Assembly: GCF_000226095.1 (NCBI RefSeq)
Contig: NC_016473.1
Location: 4,526,001-4,590,000, forward strand
DNA length: 64,000 bases
DNA from: Thermothelomyces thermophilus ATCC 42464
Taxonomy: Eukaryota > Ascomycota > Sordariomycetes > Sordariales > Chaetomiaceae
Direction: 5' to 3'
How positions within the stretch are numbered: position 1 is the first letter of the stretch; the number at the start of each line of letters is the position of its first letter. Below are positions 46,101-59,342 of the stretch, piece after piece. The position numbers and the translations under genes were made by a program. The notes below the pieces were generated by a model. The model ran no database searches, had not been told where the DNA came from, and worked only from the letters and a program-made list of their open reading frames with translations.

Positions 46101-49070
46101 ATAGACGGAACCAAGTTCGTATACTATTAGAAAACCGAGAGACAAGACAAGACTAGGAAAGTACCGAAGGAATACGAAGGATACCTAACATTCGAACCAA
46201 AGCATCTAGAAGGACTACTAGAACACGGCCTATAGGATTACAAGATCAAGCTTAAAGAAGGAGTATAACTAAAGTTCTTTAAGATCTACTATATAAGCCA
46301 GACATAGAATAAAGAACTTAAGCGATATTTAGAAGAGAACCTTCGAAGAGGATATATCTACCTGTCGACATCGCTAGCAGGCTACCTAATTCTATTTATA
46401 CCTAAGAAAGACGGAAAGCTATAGTTATACGTTAACTATTAGTAACTTAACAAACAGACCATAAAAAATCGATACCTATTACTACTAATCTTATAGCTCT
46501 AAGATTAGTTAGTAGGAGCCTAATATTTTACGCGTCTTAACTTGCCATCGGCCTATAACTATATACGGATTAGAGAAGGCGACGAGTAGAAAATGGCCTT
46601 TAGGATACCCTATAGCTACTACGAGTACCTCGTCATGCTATTCGGACTTACAAATACGCTAGCAACGTTCTAAGCCCTAATTAATCAAGCTATCCGACCC
46701 TTTCTCGACAAATTTACGGTATATTATCTCGACGACATACTTATCTTCTCTAAGATAATAGATAAACACCGGAAGTACGTAATAGTAGTACTAGACGCGC
46801 TATACGTGTATAAGCTATTAGTTAACAAGGAAAAGAGCAAATTCTATATTAGGAAGACAGTCTTTTTAAGATACGAAATATCCCTAGGACAAATCTAGAT
46901 AGAACCTTTAAAGGTTAAAGCTATCAAGAATTAGCTACGACCGACATTAGTTACGGAAGTATAAAGCTTTATCGGATTTACAAACTTCTACTAAATGTTC
47001 ATTAGGAACTTTAGAGCGATCGTATAACCCTTATATAAACTTACTAAGAAGAACGCTAAATTCTAATAGGAAGAGTAATATAAGTAAGCATTTATATAGA
47101 TCTATAATGCCATTACCAAAGATCTAGTACTAGTACTACTAGACCCTAAGAAGCTATTCGAGGTAGAAACGGACGCTTTAGACTATACCATCAGAGGACA
47201 ATTGGGATAATGCGACAAACAAGGGAAGCTATATCCTATAGCCTTCTTTTTAAAGAAGCTCGACGGACTACGTCTTAATTATCCGATTTACAACAAGGAA
47301 CTATTTGCGATTATTAAAGCTTTTAAGGAATAGCGACTATACCTTAGTGGTACGATTAAACTAGTACAAGTATATATAGATTATAAGAATTTACGATACT
47401 TTGTAACGACAAAGGAACTTAACAGACGATAAATATAATAGGTAGAATTCCTTATGGAATTCAACTTTGAGATCTATTATAAGAAGGGCAAAGAAAACGT
47501 ACGAGCAGACATTTTAAGTTAACGAACGGATTATACGAAAGGATAAATAGGAATAATACTACCGTTATTTAAGGAACGAATAGACGGAACGCTACATTAT
47601 AAAACGTAGACACCTATAGAAGATGATCTACTTGACTTGTTCCTAGAATACTATATAATCTTTCGAAAGGAAAGGATTAACAAGGCATAGTATTAAGCAG
47701 CATCTAGACTAGTGGTACCTAACGGAGTGGAAGAGAAAGATAGGAAACTCTGGTACCGAGGCAAAGCGTATATCTACGACAAAGACTAACAGCTACGAAT
47801 GATTCGAGAACTCTATAAGTCAAAACTTAGAGGATACAAGGGAGTTATAAAGACTGTTGTATAAGTCAAGAGACACTACGACTTTCTATAGTTAATGGCA
47901 CGAGTTAAGGAAGTCGTACGGAGCTACGACATCTACAATTGAAGCAAAACGGCACGATATAAGCTATATAGGCTACTTTAGCTACTGCTAATAGCTGATA
48001 AACTATAGAGTTTAGTTATAATAGACTTTATTACGAAGCTACTAGAATTTAAGGACACGGCTATAGGAGTAATCTATAATAGTATTCTTATTATAGTAGA
48101 TCGCCTAACTAAATAGGTATACTTCTTTCCCTATAAAGAGTCCTAGATAGCTAAATAGCTAGTAAATATAATCTATTGGCAAGTTACATTAGTATATACT
48201 TAGCCGTAAGAATAGATCACTAATAGAGATACCAAGTTCGTATCGAAGTTCTAACAAGCGTTAATACAACAATTAGGCATTAATAGTAAGCTGTTAACGG
48301 CATATTACCTACAGACTAATAGATAAACAGAGCAACTAAACCAAGTTATTAAGTAGTACCTCTGCTCTTATATTAACTACTAGTAAAACGACTAGGTCAT
48401 GCTATTACTAATAGTATAACTCGCTTATAATACGACACTAATAGAAACAACCAAAGTTATACCGTTCTTCGCAAACTATAGATATAAAGCAGACCTTAGA
48501 CAAGGACTAGAGATCATAGTGCCAAGAGCAGTAGTCAAAGTAGAACAAATGTATATACTATATAAAAAGCTTAAAAGGGAACTTAAGTTTATTAGGACCA
48601 GAATGAAAAACTACTATAATAAACATAGGCTCGAGGGACCTTGCCTAGAGAGGGGAGACAAAGTCTACCTAATCGTACGAAACTTACGAACCAAGCGACC
48701 AAGCACGAAGCTAGACTTTAAGAAGGTCAGACCCTTCGTTATCAAAGAACGAATTTCGACATCTAACTACCGACTATCGTTACCGTTATCTATACGACTA
48801 TAGATAGATATTTTTCATATTTCACTTCTTGAACTAGTACCGAAAAACGCTAAGGTTGCTATATATATCGAAGCAGAAGACGAAGAGGAAAAATAGGACG
48901 TCGAAGAAATTCTGGATTTATATATTATTAATAGAGAACTATAGTATCTGGTTAAATAGCTTGATTTCGGACTAGAAGACAACTTATAGGAACCTATTAA
49001 GAACTTAAATTACCCTAAGAAACTAGAGCAATTCTACCAATGGAATCCTAACTAGCTATAAGAACTAGCT
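43111..49070 (+). pseudogene. Element D gag-pol remnant
   Basis: Gag spans 43111-45372, exactly the 2262-base length of element A gag, but starts with ATA. Pol runs from about 45330 to about 49070; a 94-codon stretch at 48519-48803 remains open and encodes the integrase tail (ERGDKVYLIVRNLRTKRPST). The end of pol is approximate. Confidence 0.83.
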
Positions 49071-49099
49071 CCAAAGCCTATTCCCCGGCAGAAAAAGAG

Positions 49100-49674
49100 G
49101 GGAACCTACTAGAATTAAGACTAGGATCTAACCTAATCGACTCCTAATCAAACACATCAAAAGCACCTAATGCCTAAGCCTAGCCCGCGAGAGTCTGTAT
49201 CTCTAATATCGGCAAAGGAGTATCTAGTTCTTCCTCCTCCTCTAGACAAGCTATGCCATAACGAAAAACTTTGGCACTACGATCGTGTAGGGATTGCTAT
49301 AAACGACGTAATCGGCTTAAACGGCTTAATGTCTAAGCAAGTAGCGCCTTGGTCTTAGCAATCTCTTTCGAAACCTTCTCCTGCTCCGACAAATTCGAAA
49401 GGACTAAGATAGTTAGTAACCTAGGACTATAAAGGAAAATAACAAGGAACCTATAGGCATCTGTAACGTTTAGACTACTATACTTCTTGCCTATACGAAT
49501 ATAGTTTTGATACTTGTTCAAACCCTCTATCATTATATAACGCTTTCGCGGCTTCGTATTCTAATAACACTCGCAAGGTATAGTAACCTTATAACCCTCT
49601 TGCTTAATCTTAATTGTAATAGTATATCGTTCGTATTTAAGATCGCGACGATTCCTAGGAATACGATTAGCTAT
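49100..49674 (-). pseudogene. Element D copy of the antisense Cys6/coiled-coil gene
   Basis: Exon-1-like frame 49674-49468 (start now ATA) and exon-2-like frame from 49403 down, separated by an intron with a perfect TACTAAC branch site and a TTAG acceptor. Allowing RIP changes of TGT to TAT, the cysteines are spaced C-x2-C-x8-C-x8-C-x2-C-x6-C. The second exon encodes LSEQEKVSKEIAKTKALLA, then LSRLSRLRRL and LEEEEELD, matching the element A coiled coil. Confidence 0.7.
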
Positions 49675-49790
49675 AGCGAAAGGAAGTTAGCAGAAGAAGG
49701 ACGTTACCTACTAGAAAAAGGGGGTGTTAGTAGTATTTAAAATAAGTCATAAGAAGCTTTTAGGTCGAAAGCCCTAAAGAGGGGGCATTG

Positions 49791-50243
49791 TATTACAAGC
49801 CAACTATATACCGCAACCCAGTAGGGCATAGAAGGCTAAATGAGCCACTAATCAAGAAAGGCACGAAGCGAGGCTAACATAGGATCGCTAGGGAGCACGG
49901 GCTACTATAGGCAAACGATTGCCAAAAAGGGAAAGATAGCAGAGGATAGCTAGCTACTAAAGGCAATCTAAGGGCAGGATAGAAAGGGACTATAAGCGAT
50001 CGGCAGAAGTATATATATATGTAAATAGTCACTTGTTATAGTAGACTCTAGGAGTTTACCAGTGGTAATAATTATAATTATAGTACTTATACCGAGCATC
50101 GCTGATTACTATAAGAGATAACTCTAAGTGTTGTTATAAACCCTTTGGCTTTACCGAATCCCTTAGATGACCTGCCTACTTGCCCCGCTTTACCTACCTC
50201 CGTCTAGACCCTTTTAGAAGCAGTCTGAGTTGGGTTTGTCACA
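49791..50243 (+). repeat. 3' LTR of element D
   Basis: 453 bp, starting TATTACAAGCC (RIP form of TGTCACAAGCC) and ending TTTGTCACA, followed by ATCGA and the resumption of element C gag. Confidence 0.9.
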
Positions 50244-50248
50244 ATCGA

Positions 50249-53200
50249 ATAGTATTATAATGAAGTTTTTCGGCTTAATATAGAACTATATAAATGGGAT
50301 AGACGCTTGATTTGACTTGCCTAGTAGAGCGATAGAATAAGGGACGAAATAAGAGAACTCCGACATATTGTAGAAACTATTAAAGGAGAACAGCCTATAA
50401 TATATAATAGGCCTGATAGCTATACTAAGTATCTTGATGGCTAGCAACTTAGTAACGACATATAGAACCTAGAATACTAGTTTATATAAGCGAACCGCAG
50501 AAAAGATAAGCGTATATAGGAAAGCTACTAGAAGAAATACTCCTATGTTAGCACTAGAGTATCTATAGTCTATATATAATAGGAAAGATTCGGGAAAGAA
50601 TTCTAATACCTCCTAGGCAACGCTACGTAACTATACCCTTGACACGAGGTATATACACAAGTACCCTAGTTCTAATATATGGTACACGAATGCCGATACC
50701 ACTTCTGCAACAAATTCGAAAATAATTACTAGCTGACTCGACAAGGAAATGAGGATAGAAGCTTACGCCCTGTAGAATAGGTCTACGATATAGGAAACAG
50801 AGCGGCCGAATTGCTCTAGAAGATCGAAGCCTACGATTAAGAAGGCATTATAATAGTTCTAAGACAAGCCTAGCCTAGGTACTACGGAACCGGACGAGAT
50901 ATATAGGACTTGTGCTAGAGTAACGATTACCTCTATCATACGGACGAAAAGAAATTACGAATTCGGGAGCTTTAGACAAAGCTATAGCACGTACGATAGA
51001 AAGCAGAACAGACCTAATAGTAGGAAGCTATAAGCATTTAATAGCTTATAGAAATGAGCACGATTAACGAAGCCACTATTAGCCAAATAACTAAAGAGGT
51101 TAGTACTAACCTAGGAAATAGGTCAGGGCCCTTTAAGGGGCCCGGAAACTATTAACGCCTATATAGCGGCAAGTAGTAGCGTAGTATAGGAGGGACTGGC
51201 GTAAGAGACTACTATATTAAGACCTCCCGGCAGAAATATAGGAAATCGCTATAATCTTTAGACAACGGCAGCAAGACAAGCAATTATAGATAATAGCATA
51301 GTAGAAACAGCATAAAATGCTCGTACTAGTAGATAGTAGAGCAGAGATAAACCTGATTTCGCCGACACTTGTAAATTAGCTACGGATACCCTAGAGAATG
51401 AAGTGGAAGTATAGCATAGTCAAAGGGCTATTTCCGACATAATAGGTACGTAGGGAGACCGAACTAATCGACATCACTATAATAGGGAAGACTATAGTAG
51501 TTATATTTAGCATTATAGATATAGGTAATGACAAAGATATAATATTAGGATTACTATAGTATAAAGATTATAACCTAGACATTAGCTAGAAGAATAATAG
51601 CTACCTATAACCCTAAATAGAGTTATATTTGACTAGCGAGATAGGGAGTATATAAGGATCGCAAGCGGATGATACTTAGAGGAAGGTATATCCTATAGAT
51701 CTACCGCAAGAGATAGATAGTAGTAGGTAGACTACTATAGACTCTAGAAGAGGCAGTATAACGATATCGATATCGCGATAGGAGGAATAAGCTAAACTGC
51801 TAATAGCTATTCTCTCTATTAACGAATGTAGAGCACTATAATTAGAGTAGTAGGTTAAGATAGGAGAAATCGCTAGCATCGCTATAAATAGAACTAAGTT
51901 CGCATACTATCAGAAAACCGAGAGACGAGACAAGACTAGGGAAGTACCAAAGGAATACAAAGGATACTTAGCATTCGAACTAAAGCATCTAGAAGGATTA
52001 CCAGAACACGGTCTATAGGATCACGAGATCAAGCTTAAGGAAGGAGTATAACTAAAGTTCTTTAAGATTTACTATATAAGCTAAATATAGAACGAAGAAC
52101 TTAAGCGATATTTAGAGGAGAACCTTCGAAGAGGATATATCTGCCTGTCGACATCGCTAGCAGGCTACCTAATCCTATTTGTGTCTAAGAAAGACGGAAA
52201 GCTATAGTTATATGTCGACTATTGGTAACTTAACGAGCAGACTATGAAAAACCGATACCCGTTACTACTGATCTTATAGCTCTAAGATCAGTTAGCAGGA
52301 GCCTAATACTTTATACGTCTTGACTTGCTATCAGCCTACAACTATATATAGATCAAAGAAGGCAACAAGTAGAAAACGGCCTTTAGGATACCCTATAGCT
52401 ACTATAAGTACCTCGTCATGCCATTTAGACTTATAAACACGCTAGCAACGTTCTAAGCCCTAATTAATTAAGCTATCTAACCCTTTCTTGACAAATTTGC
52501 GATATATTATCTTAATGATATACTTATCTTCTCTAAGACGATAGATAAACACTAGAAGTACATAGAAGTAGTGCTAGACGTACTATATATATATAAGCTA
52601 TTAGTTAACAAGGAAAAAAGCAAATTCCATATTAGGAAGACAGTCTTTTTAGGATACAAAATATCCCTAGGACAAATCTAGATAGAACCTTTAAAGATTA
52701 AAGCTATTAAGAATTAGCTATAACTAATGTTAGTTACGGAAGTACAAAGCTTTATCGGATTTACAAACTTCTACTAGATGTTTATTAGGAACTTTAGAGC
52801 GATTGTACGACCTTTATATAAGCTTACTAAGAAGAATACTAAATTCCAATAGGAAGAGTAATATAAGTAAGCATTTACGTAGATCTAGAACGCCATTACT
52901 AAAGATCTAGTACTAGTATTACTAGACCCTAAGAAGTTATTTAAGATGGAAACGGACGCTTTAGACTATGCTATCGGAGGACAATTAGGATAATAAGACA
53001 GACAAGGAAAGCTACATCCTATAGCCTTCTTTTCAAAGAAGCTCGATAGACTATGTCTTAATTATCTGATCTACGATAAGGAACTACTTACAATTATCAA
53101 AGCTTTTAAGGAATAGCGACTATACCTTAGTAGCACGATTAAACCGGTACAAGTATATATAGATTATAAGAATTTACGATACTTTATAATGATAAAGGAG

Positions 53201-54855
53201 CTTAATAGATAATAAATACAATAGGCAGAATTCCTTGTAGAATTTAACTTTGAGATCTACTACAAGAGGGGCAAAGAAAACATACAAGCAGACGCTTTAA
53301 GCCAACGAACAGATTATATAGAAGGACGAACGGAAACAATACTACTATTATTCAAGGAACGTACAGATAGAACGCTACATTACGAAACGTAGACACCTGT
53401 AGAAGATGATCTACTTGACTCGTTCCTAGAATGCTACGTAATCTTTCGAGAAGAAAGGATTAACGAGGCATAGTATTAAGCAGCACCTAGACTAGCGGCA
53501 CCTAATAGAGTAGAAGAAAGAGATAGGAAACTCTGGTACTAAGGCAAAGCGTATATCTACGATAGAGATCAATAGCTATAGATGATTCGAGAACTCTATA
53601 AGTCGAAACTCGGAGGATATAAAGGAGTTACGAAGACTGTCGTACAAGTCAAAAAACACTACGACTTTCCATAATTAACGGTATAAGTTAAGGAAGTTGT
53701 ATAGAATTACGATATCTATAATTAGAGCAAAATGGCACGATATAAGCTATATAGGCTACTTTAGCTACTACCGATAGCTGACAAACTATAGAGTTTAGTT
53801 ATAATAGACTTTATTACAAAGCTACTAGAATCTAAGGACATAGCTATAGGAGTAACCTACGATAGTATTCTTACTATAGTAGATTGCCTAACTAAGTAGG
53901 TATATTTCTTTCCCTATAAGGAGTCCTAGATAGTAAAACAGTTAGCAGACGTAATCTATCGGCAAGTTACATTAGTATATACTTAGCCGTAAGAATAGAT
54001 CACCGATAGAGACACGAAGTTCGTATCGAAGTTCTAGCAAGCGTTAATACAACGATTAGGCATTAATAGCAAGCTGTCAACAGTATATCACCTATAGACT
54101 AACAGACAAATAGAGCGACTAAACCAAGTTATCAAGTAGTATCTCCGTTCTTACGTTAACTACTAGCAAGATAACTAAGTCATACTATTGCTAATAGTAT
54201 AACTCGCTTATAATACGATACCAATAGAAACGACTAAAGTCACACTGTTCTTTACAAACTACAGATATAAAGCAGACCTTAGGCAAGGACCAAAGGTTAT
54301 AATGCCAAGAGCAGCAGTCAAAGTAAAACAAATATACGCACTATATAAAAAACTTAAAAAGGAACTTAAGTTTGTCAAGACTAGAATAAAGAACTACTAT
54401 GACAAATACAGGCTCGAGGGACCTTACCTAGAAAGGGGAGACAAAGTCTACCTAATCGTATAAAACTTACAAACTAAATGACTAAGTATAAAGCTAGACT
54501 TTAAGAAGGTCAGACCCTTTGTTATCAAAGAACGAATTTCGACATCTAACTATTGACTATCGTTACCGTCATCTATACGACTATAGACAGATATTTTTTA
54601 TATTTCACTTCTCGAACTAGTACCAAAAAACGCTAAGGTTGCTATATATATCGAAGTAAAAGATAAGGAAAAAGAATAGGACGTTAAAGAAATTCTAGAT
54701 TTACGTATTATTAATAGAGAACTATAGTATCTAGTTAAATGGCTTGATTTTAGACTAGAAGACAACTTATAGGAACTAGTTAAGAACCTATATTGCCCTA
54801 AGAAGTTAGAGCAGTTCTACTAGCAGAATCTTAACCGGCTATAAGAACCGGCTCT
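50249..54855 (+). pseudogene. Element C gag (3' part) and pol remnant
   Basis: Continues element C gag to its stop at 51153-51155, then pol to about 54855. The frameshift hairpin GGGCCC...GGGCCC is still visible near 51125-51143. Protease, RT, RNase H, integrase and chromodomain blocks are recognisable but contain many stops. The end of pol is approximate. Confidence 0.82.
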
Positions 54856-54884
54856 AAAGCCTATTCCCCGATAGAAAAAGAAGG

Positions 54885-55457
54885 GAACTTGCTAGAATTA
54901 GGACTAGGATCTAATCCGATCGACTCCTAATTAAGCACGTCAAAAGTACCTAACGCCTAAGCCTGACCTATAAGGGTCTGTATTTCCGATATCAGCAGAG
55001 GAATATCTGGTTCTTCCTCTTCCTCTAGATAAGCTACGCTACGACGAAAAACTTCGGTACTATAATCGTACAGGGATTGCTATAAACAACGTAATCGACT
55101 TAAACGGCTTAGCATCTAAGCAAGTAGTACCTTGGTCTTAGTAATCTCTTTCGAAACCTTTTCCTACTCTGACAAATTCGAAAGGACTAAGATAGTTAGC
55201 GACCTAAGACTATAATAGAAAATAACGAGGAACCTATAGATATCTATGACATTTAGACTACTATACTTCTTACCTATATAAATATAATTTTAATATTTAT
55301 TCAAACCTTCTATCATCATATAACACTTCTATAGCTTTGCATTCTAACAACGCTTGTAAGGTATAGTAACTTTGTAATCCTCTTACTTAATCTTAATCGT
55401 AATAGCATATCGTTCGTGTTTAAGATCACGACGATTCCTAGGAATACGATTAGCTAT
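54885..55457 (-). pseudogene. Element C copy of the antisense Cys6/coiled-coil gene
   Basis: Closely similar to the element D copy, with the start changed to ATA and further TAT for TGT changes. Where D has lost one Cys, C retains it and vice versa, so together they support an intact ancestral Cys6 motif. Confidence 0.65.
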
Positions 55458-55574
55458 AGCAAAAGGAAGTTAGCAGAAGAAAGACATTACCTATTAAGAA
55501 GAAAGAGGAGTTAGTAGTATTTGAAACAAGTCATAAGAAGCTTTCGGGTCGAAAGCCCTAAAGAGGGGGCATCG

Positions 55575-56024
55575 TGTCACAAGCCAACTATATACCGCGA
55601 CCCGGTAGGGCGTAGAGGGCTAAATGAGCTACCAATCAAGAAGGGCACAAAGCGAGGCTGACACAGATCGCCAGGGAGCGCAGGCTACCACAGGCAAACA
55701 ATTGCCAAAAGGGAAAGATAGCAGAGGATAGCTAGCTACCAAAGGCAATCCAAGGATAGGATCGAAGAAGGCTATAAGCGATCAGAAGGAGTATATATAC
55801 ATATAGATAGTCACTTGTTATAGTAGACTCTAGAGTTTACTAGTGGTAATAATTACAATCACAGTACTTATACTAAGCATTGCTAATTACTGTAAGAGAC
55901 AACTCTAAGTGTTGTTATAAACCCTTTGGCTTTACCGAATCCCTTAGACGACCTGCTTACTTGTCCTGCTTTACCTACCTCCGTCTGGACCCTTTTAGAA
56001 GAAGTCTGAGTTGGGTTTGTCACA
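55575..56024 (+). repeat. 3' LTR of element C
   Basis: 450 bp, starting TGTCACAAGCCAACTATATACC and ending TTTGTCACA, followed by the right copy of the ATTTT duplication. Confidence 0.9.
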
Positions 56025-56029
56025 ATTTT

Positions 56030-59000
56030 CTATACCTAGTAAGTAGATATCAAAGGACACCTATTCGTTAAGGCTTAATATAGCGTTTCCCATGCCTTTG
56101 ACTCTACCCTTACGTCATTTGATCTGGTGGTTTAATCGTTACAGGAACGTATAGTCAATTAGGGAGCAGCTAGCGCCAGGATCTAGGTATACTTCCACTG
56201 CTTCGCGATCTATAGGTTCATAGTATACCCTAACGTATAGATAAGTATATCTTAGCGGTAAACTATAGCGGTTAGGCATACGCTTAGGAGGTATGTCCCT
56301 AACCTAGTACACTTTTACTATAGTATCTGCTAGCGACGTAATAGGTAGTACGTTTATAGCTTGGTATACGTTTTCTGGTGGCGAAGTAGGTAAATCTAAC
56401 TAGTAGTTTAAAGTAGAAGAATCCGCTAGGCGGTAAACGTTACCAGATTCTATATCCTTATAAGATTTTAAGTGCCAAAAGAGGGCGTTTCGCGATTCTA
56501 GAGTAATATTATAGAAACTATAGGTATAGCAAGCTAAGTCTATAAGATTAGCTTTATAGTTACGGATAGAAGGAAGAGGACTAGTTCTATAGTATTATCT
56601 AGCGTAAGTATATAGTTTAATATACGAGCTAAAGGATTTGTAGCACTTGTAGTAAGTAAGTTATAAGTCTAGAACGAGGTATACGATGCTAGTGTCGCTA
56701 CCCGAAGATTTAGATCTAGATTTAGGGGCACTTTTGGCCGACTATACGTTAGATTGATCCGGCTCGGAGCCATTGCTAGCTTCTTTAGCAAAGTAGGCGT
56801 AGTCACGATATTCCTTTCGCTAGCGGTTATCCTTGTCAAATCTGACCTGCTTTTAGCTATAATTGCCCTACTTATAGTGATCCTAATCGTAGTAATCCTG
56901 GTCGTAGCGATCCTAGTCACGGTTATAGTCAAATCCGCGATCGTAATTAAACCTACGATTCTAGTCAAATCTATAGTTACGTTTAAATTCGTAGTCACGT
57001 TAGTTATATCTTAGAGGCTTATTATATCTATAGCCAAATTGTCAAGGTCGATTAGCATCATAGCGTATAGGCTTATATAACCCCCTGTTCTTAGCTCTAG
57101 GAGACTCTAATTTGCCGTCTGTAGATAGCTTCTTCTGTGGATATAGGTAGCGGTTAAGAGTAGCCGCTAAAACAATAGATCGAGACTACTTAATATACTA
57201 TATATAGGTGCTAAGTGAGGAGTGTCACTAGGGAGGATCTAAATACTGCTTAATATAGAGGTCTATAACTAATTAGACTTAAACTATAACTCCTTACTAG
57301 TTGTCATTACGTTCGTTAAGTATATATATTAAGTATACCTAACGAAGTATCTTCTAAACGAAGAAACTAAGCGCTTGCTTGTCCTTTATAATATCCTTTA
57401 AACGTAGGCTAGCTTCGTTAAACTTACAAGTAGCCATTATAGTGTTAGGTATAAAGCATTCCTATAGTCGATCTATAATAGCTTAAAGACCTAGTTTACA
57501 TAATTGTCTATATATAGAGCCGTTTAACTCGTTAGTCTATTAAATGATAACTAGGCCGCTAAGAAGGGTTTAGAAGAAGGATAGAATCCATATCTTAATG
57601 CTACCGTTAAGGTCGCTTTCTAGGAAGGTTTTAATACGGTTAGCAAAGTAATAGACGTCGGTAAATACTAGATTCTTACTATCGTTAATAATGCCTAAGG
57701 AACGTAGATTAGAGAAAGAAGGATCAAACTAGCTAATATTATCCCTCTTGATCTTAAAGTCTAAGCAGCTCTATATACTTATAATAGTATTATATATAGA
57801 CTTATGTCTATAACGTCTATTACCATTGTCGTTATTATTACTACTACCATTACTACCGCTACCGTTACCAGGGTATAGAGCGCTATAATAGCGTCCTAGA
57901 TTCTAGTTACCTAAAGGTTAGCAATAGTTAGATAGCTTGTCATTACCGTCATTAGAGCTTAAGGAACCAGGTTCTCTGCTTCTACTAGCCACAAAGTATA
58001 GGATCTTATATAAAGGCTATATACGTTCAGGGCGGCTAAGATTATAACGATAGCCGATACTAATACCCTTAGGGGGTATAGAGAAAGTACTATTATTATA
58101 TTATATATCTTCTACGAGATTACTAACTTGTTATACTTCTTCTATAATAGTGCTAAGTCTAGTAAGGTCAAAAGAAGATCGCTAATAATCAGATAGTTAA
58201 TTGTCGATCTTGCTCTCTATACTACGTATTGTATCAACCAATTCCTTTATTTGAGTTATTACTTAGCTAAATATATTACTATACTAATTAGCGTAGATTT
58301 CTAGCCCTTCGATATAATTAGCTAATAATATTATCATTTCTTCCATATATTTCTCTAGGCGCTAGGAAATTCGATCTTTAGCTTCTTATGGATAGTAAGC
58401 AAAGTTATAATCTATCCTAGCAAGATTCTTTTCAAGTGTCTATAATAGCTTATAGATAGCTCTTTTAGTCTTATTAGAAATATAGTTAGTTCGTTTCTTT
58501 AGCTAATCAAACCAAAGATCTATCTTGCCGTTTAACTAAGCTAACGTCTCCTTATTAGTACTAAACTTATTAGGTTTAGCTTGCTATAGCTTATATTCGT
58601 TAGTAAATTCGAGTAGCAATTCCGGCTCCTATAGAGGAGCTTCTTTTTATAGTTAACCTTTAGGATTATAATCTAATGCCTATACCTATAATATATAGGG
58701 CATCTTGTCACGCCTCCTTAGAATGCTTATAGTATAGTCAGACAGTTCCCTAATATTTAGTTTTTTAACAGGAGTATTTAAAGGATAGGAAGATCAAGGA
58801 AAATCTTCTATAGGAAAAGATCCTAGGGTTAATATAAGATTTGCCTAGCTACCGGTTACCAAGTTACTAGGTCAAACAAAGATAAGGTTAATAGATAAGA
58901 GGAGGATAGATAACTACCCTAGTTACTAAGTTACTAGGAATAGAGGTTTTATAGTAGTTATAATAGAATTGCCTGGTTCGGTTACTAAGTTACCGAAATA

Positions 59001-59101
59001 GAGCGTAACTATTACGAAAGTAGTACTAAACTAATCGTCAACGTAATTCAATTCTAGTGCTAGTAGTTTTAGATAGTTAGAGTAGAGTTTCCGCTACCAT
59101 T
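56030..59101 (-). pseudogene. Element E gag remnant and leader
   Basis: Minus-strand gag of element E begins with an ATG at 58703 (MPYI...), followed by Lys/Glu-rich helical sequence, an Asn/Ser-rich tract over TTA and TAC repeats near 57830-57880, and an Arg-rich segment near 56750-57050. It is full of stops. The leader between 58704 and 59101 is non-coding. Confidence 0.68.
59090..59099 (-). other. Primer-binding site of element E
   Basis: Read on the minus strand, TGGTAGCGGA begins two bases after the 5' LTR. A leading TGG is the complement of a tRNA CCA end, so element E was probably primed by a tRNA, unlike elements A-D. The specific tRNA cannot be named from this sequence. Confidence 0.5.
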
Positions 59102-59342
59102 TAATAGATAATGGTTTCTAATAAATAGAAGATGGTTCTAATTGATAGAAGAAAGTTGGTAAGTTGTAAATAGTTCAAAAGAGCGATATCTTCTTCCTAC
59201 ATTTGCTGGCCCTGTGGCTCTGGTATAAGTAGAGGATTAGGAACAAAGAACCCTCCGTTTGCCAGCCCGTTTGCCAGATCTACAGGTCTTATCTTATCTA
59301 GCCTTATATGATGGACGCGTCCGTAGACAACGTACTACATCA
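59102..59342 (-). repeat. 5' LTR of element E
   Basis: 241 bp, TAATAGATAATGG (RIP form of TGATAGATGATGG) to CTACATCA on the plus strand, followed by the right CTGCC duplication at 59343-59347. The part with the conserved GAACCCTCCGTTTGCCAGCC block is nearly free of RIP. Confidence 0.9.

Larger units (their letters stand above)
42631..50243 (+). mobile_element. Element D: RIP-degraded relative nested inside element C
   Basis: 7613 bp with 453-bp LTRs, flanked by the duplication ATCGA (42626-42630 and 50244-50248). Because it interrupts C, which interrupts E, it is a third-level insertion like element A. It is partly less decayed than C in gag, but still carries frequent TAG and TAA codons. 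Confidence 0.92.
40799..56024 (+). mobile_element. Element C: RIP-degraded relative of element A, split by element D
   Basis: 450-bp LTRs at 40799-41248 and 55575-56024, flanked by the duplication ATTTT (40794-40798 and 56025-56029). Removing element D and one of its duplications leaves 7608 bp, the family size. Gag is interrupted after 42630 and resumes at 50249. It shares U3 sequence with D but not with A or B. Confidence 0.92.
19348..59342 (-). mobile_element. Element E: RIP-degraded Ty3/gypsy chromovirus, host of all nested insertions
   Basis: A pair of 241-bp direct repeats (TG...CA type, 19348-19588 and 59102-59342) is flanked by perfect 5-bp duplications CTGCC at 19343-19347 and 59343-59347. 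The coding strand is minus, so the right repeat is the 5' LTR. Three insertions (22421-31680, 32186-39757, 40799-56029, each counted with one duplication) interrupt it; subtracting them leaves about 7.9 kb, the normal size of a complete gypsy element. Domain order on the minus strand across the four pieces is Gag, protease, reverse transcriptase, RNase H, integrase, chromodomain. In-frame stops are dense and mostly TAG or TAA from Trp and Gln codons, and CpA is depleted in favour of TpA, as RIP produces. Confidence 0.9.
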
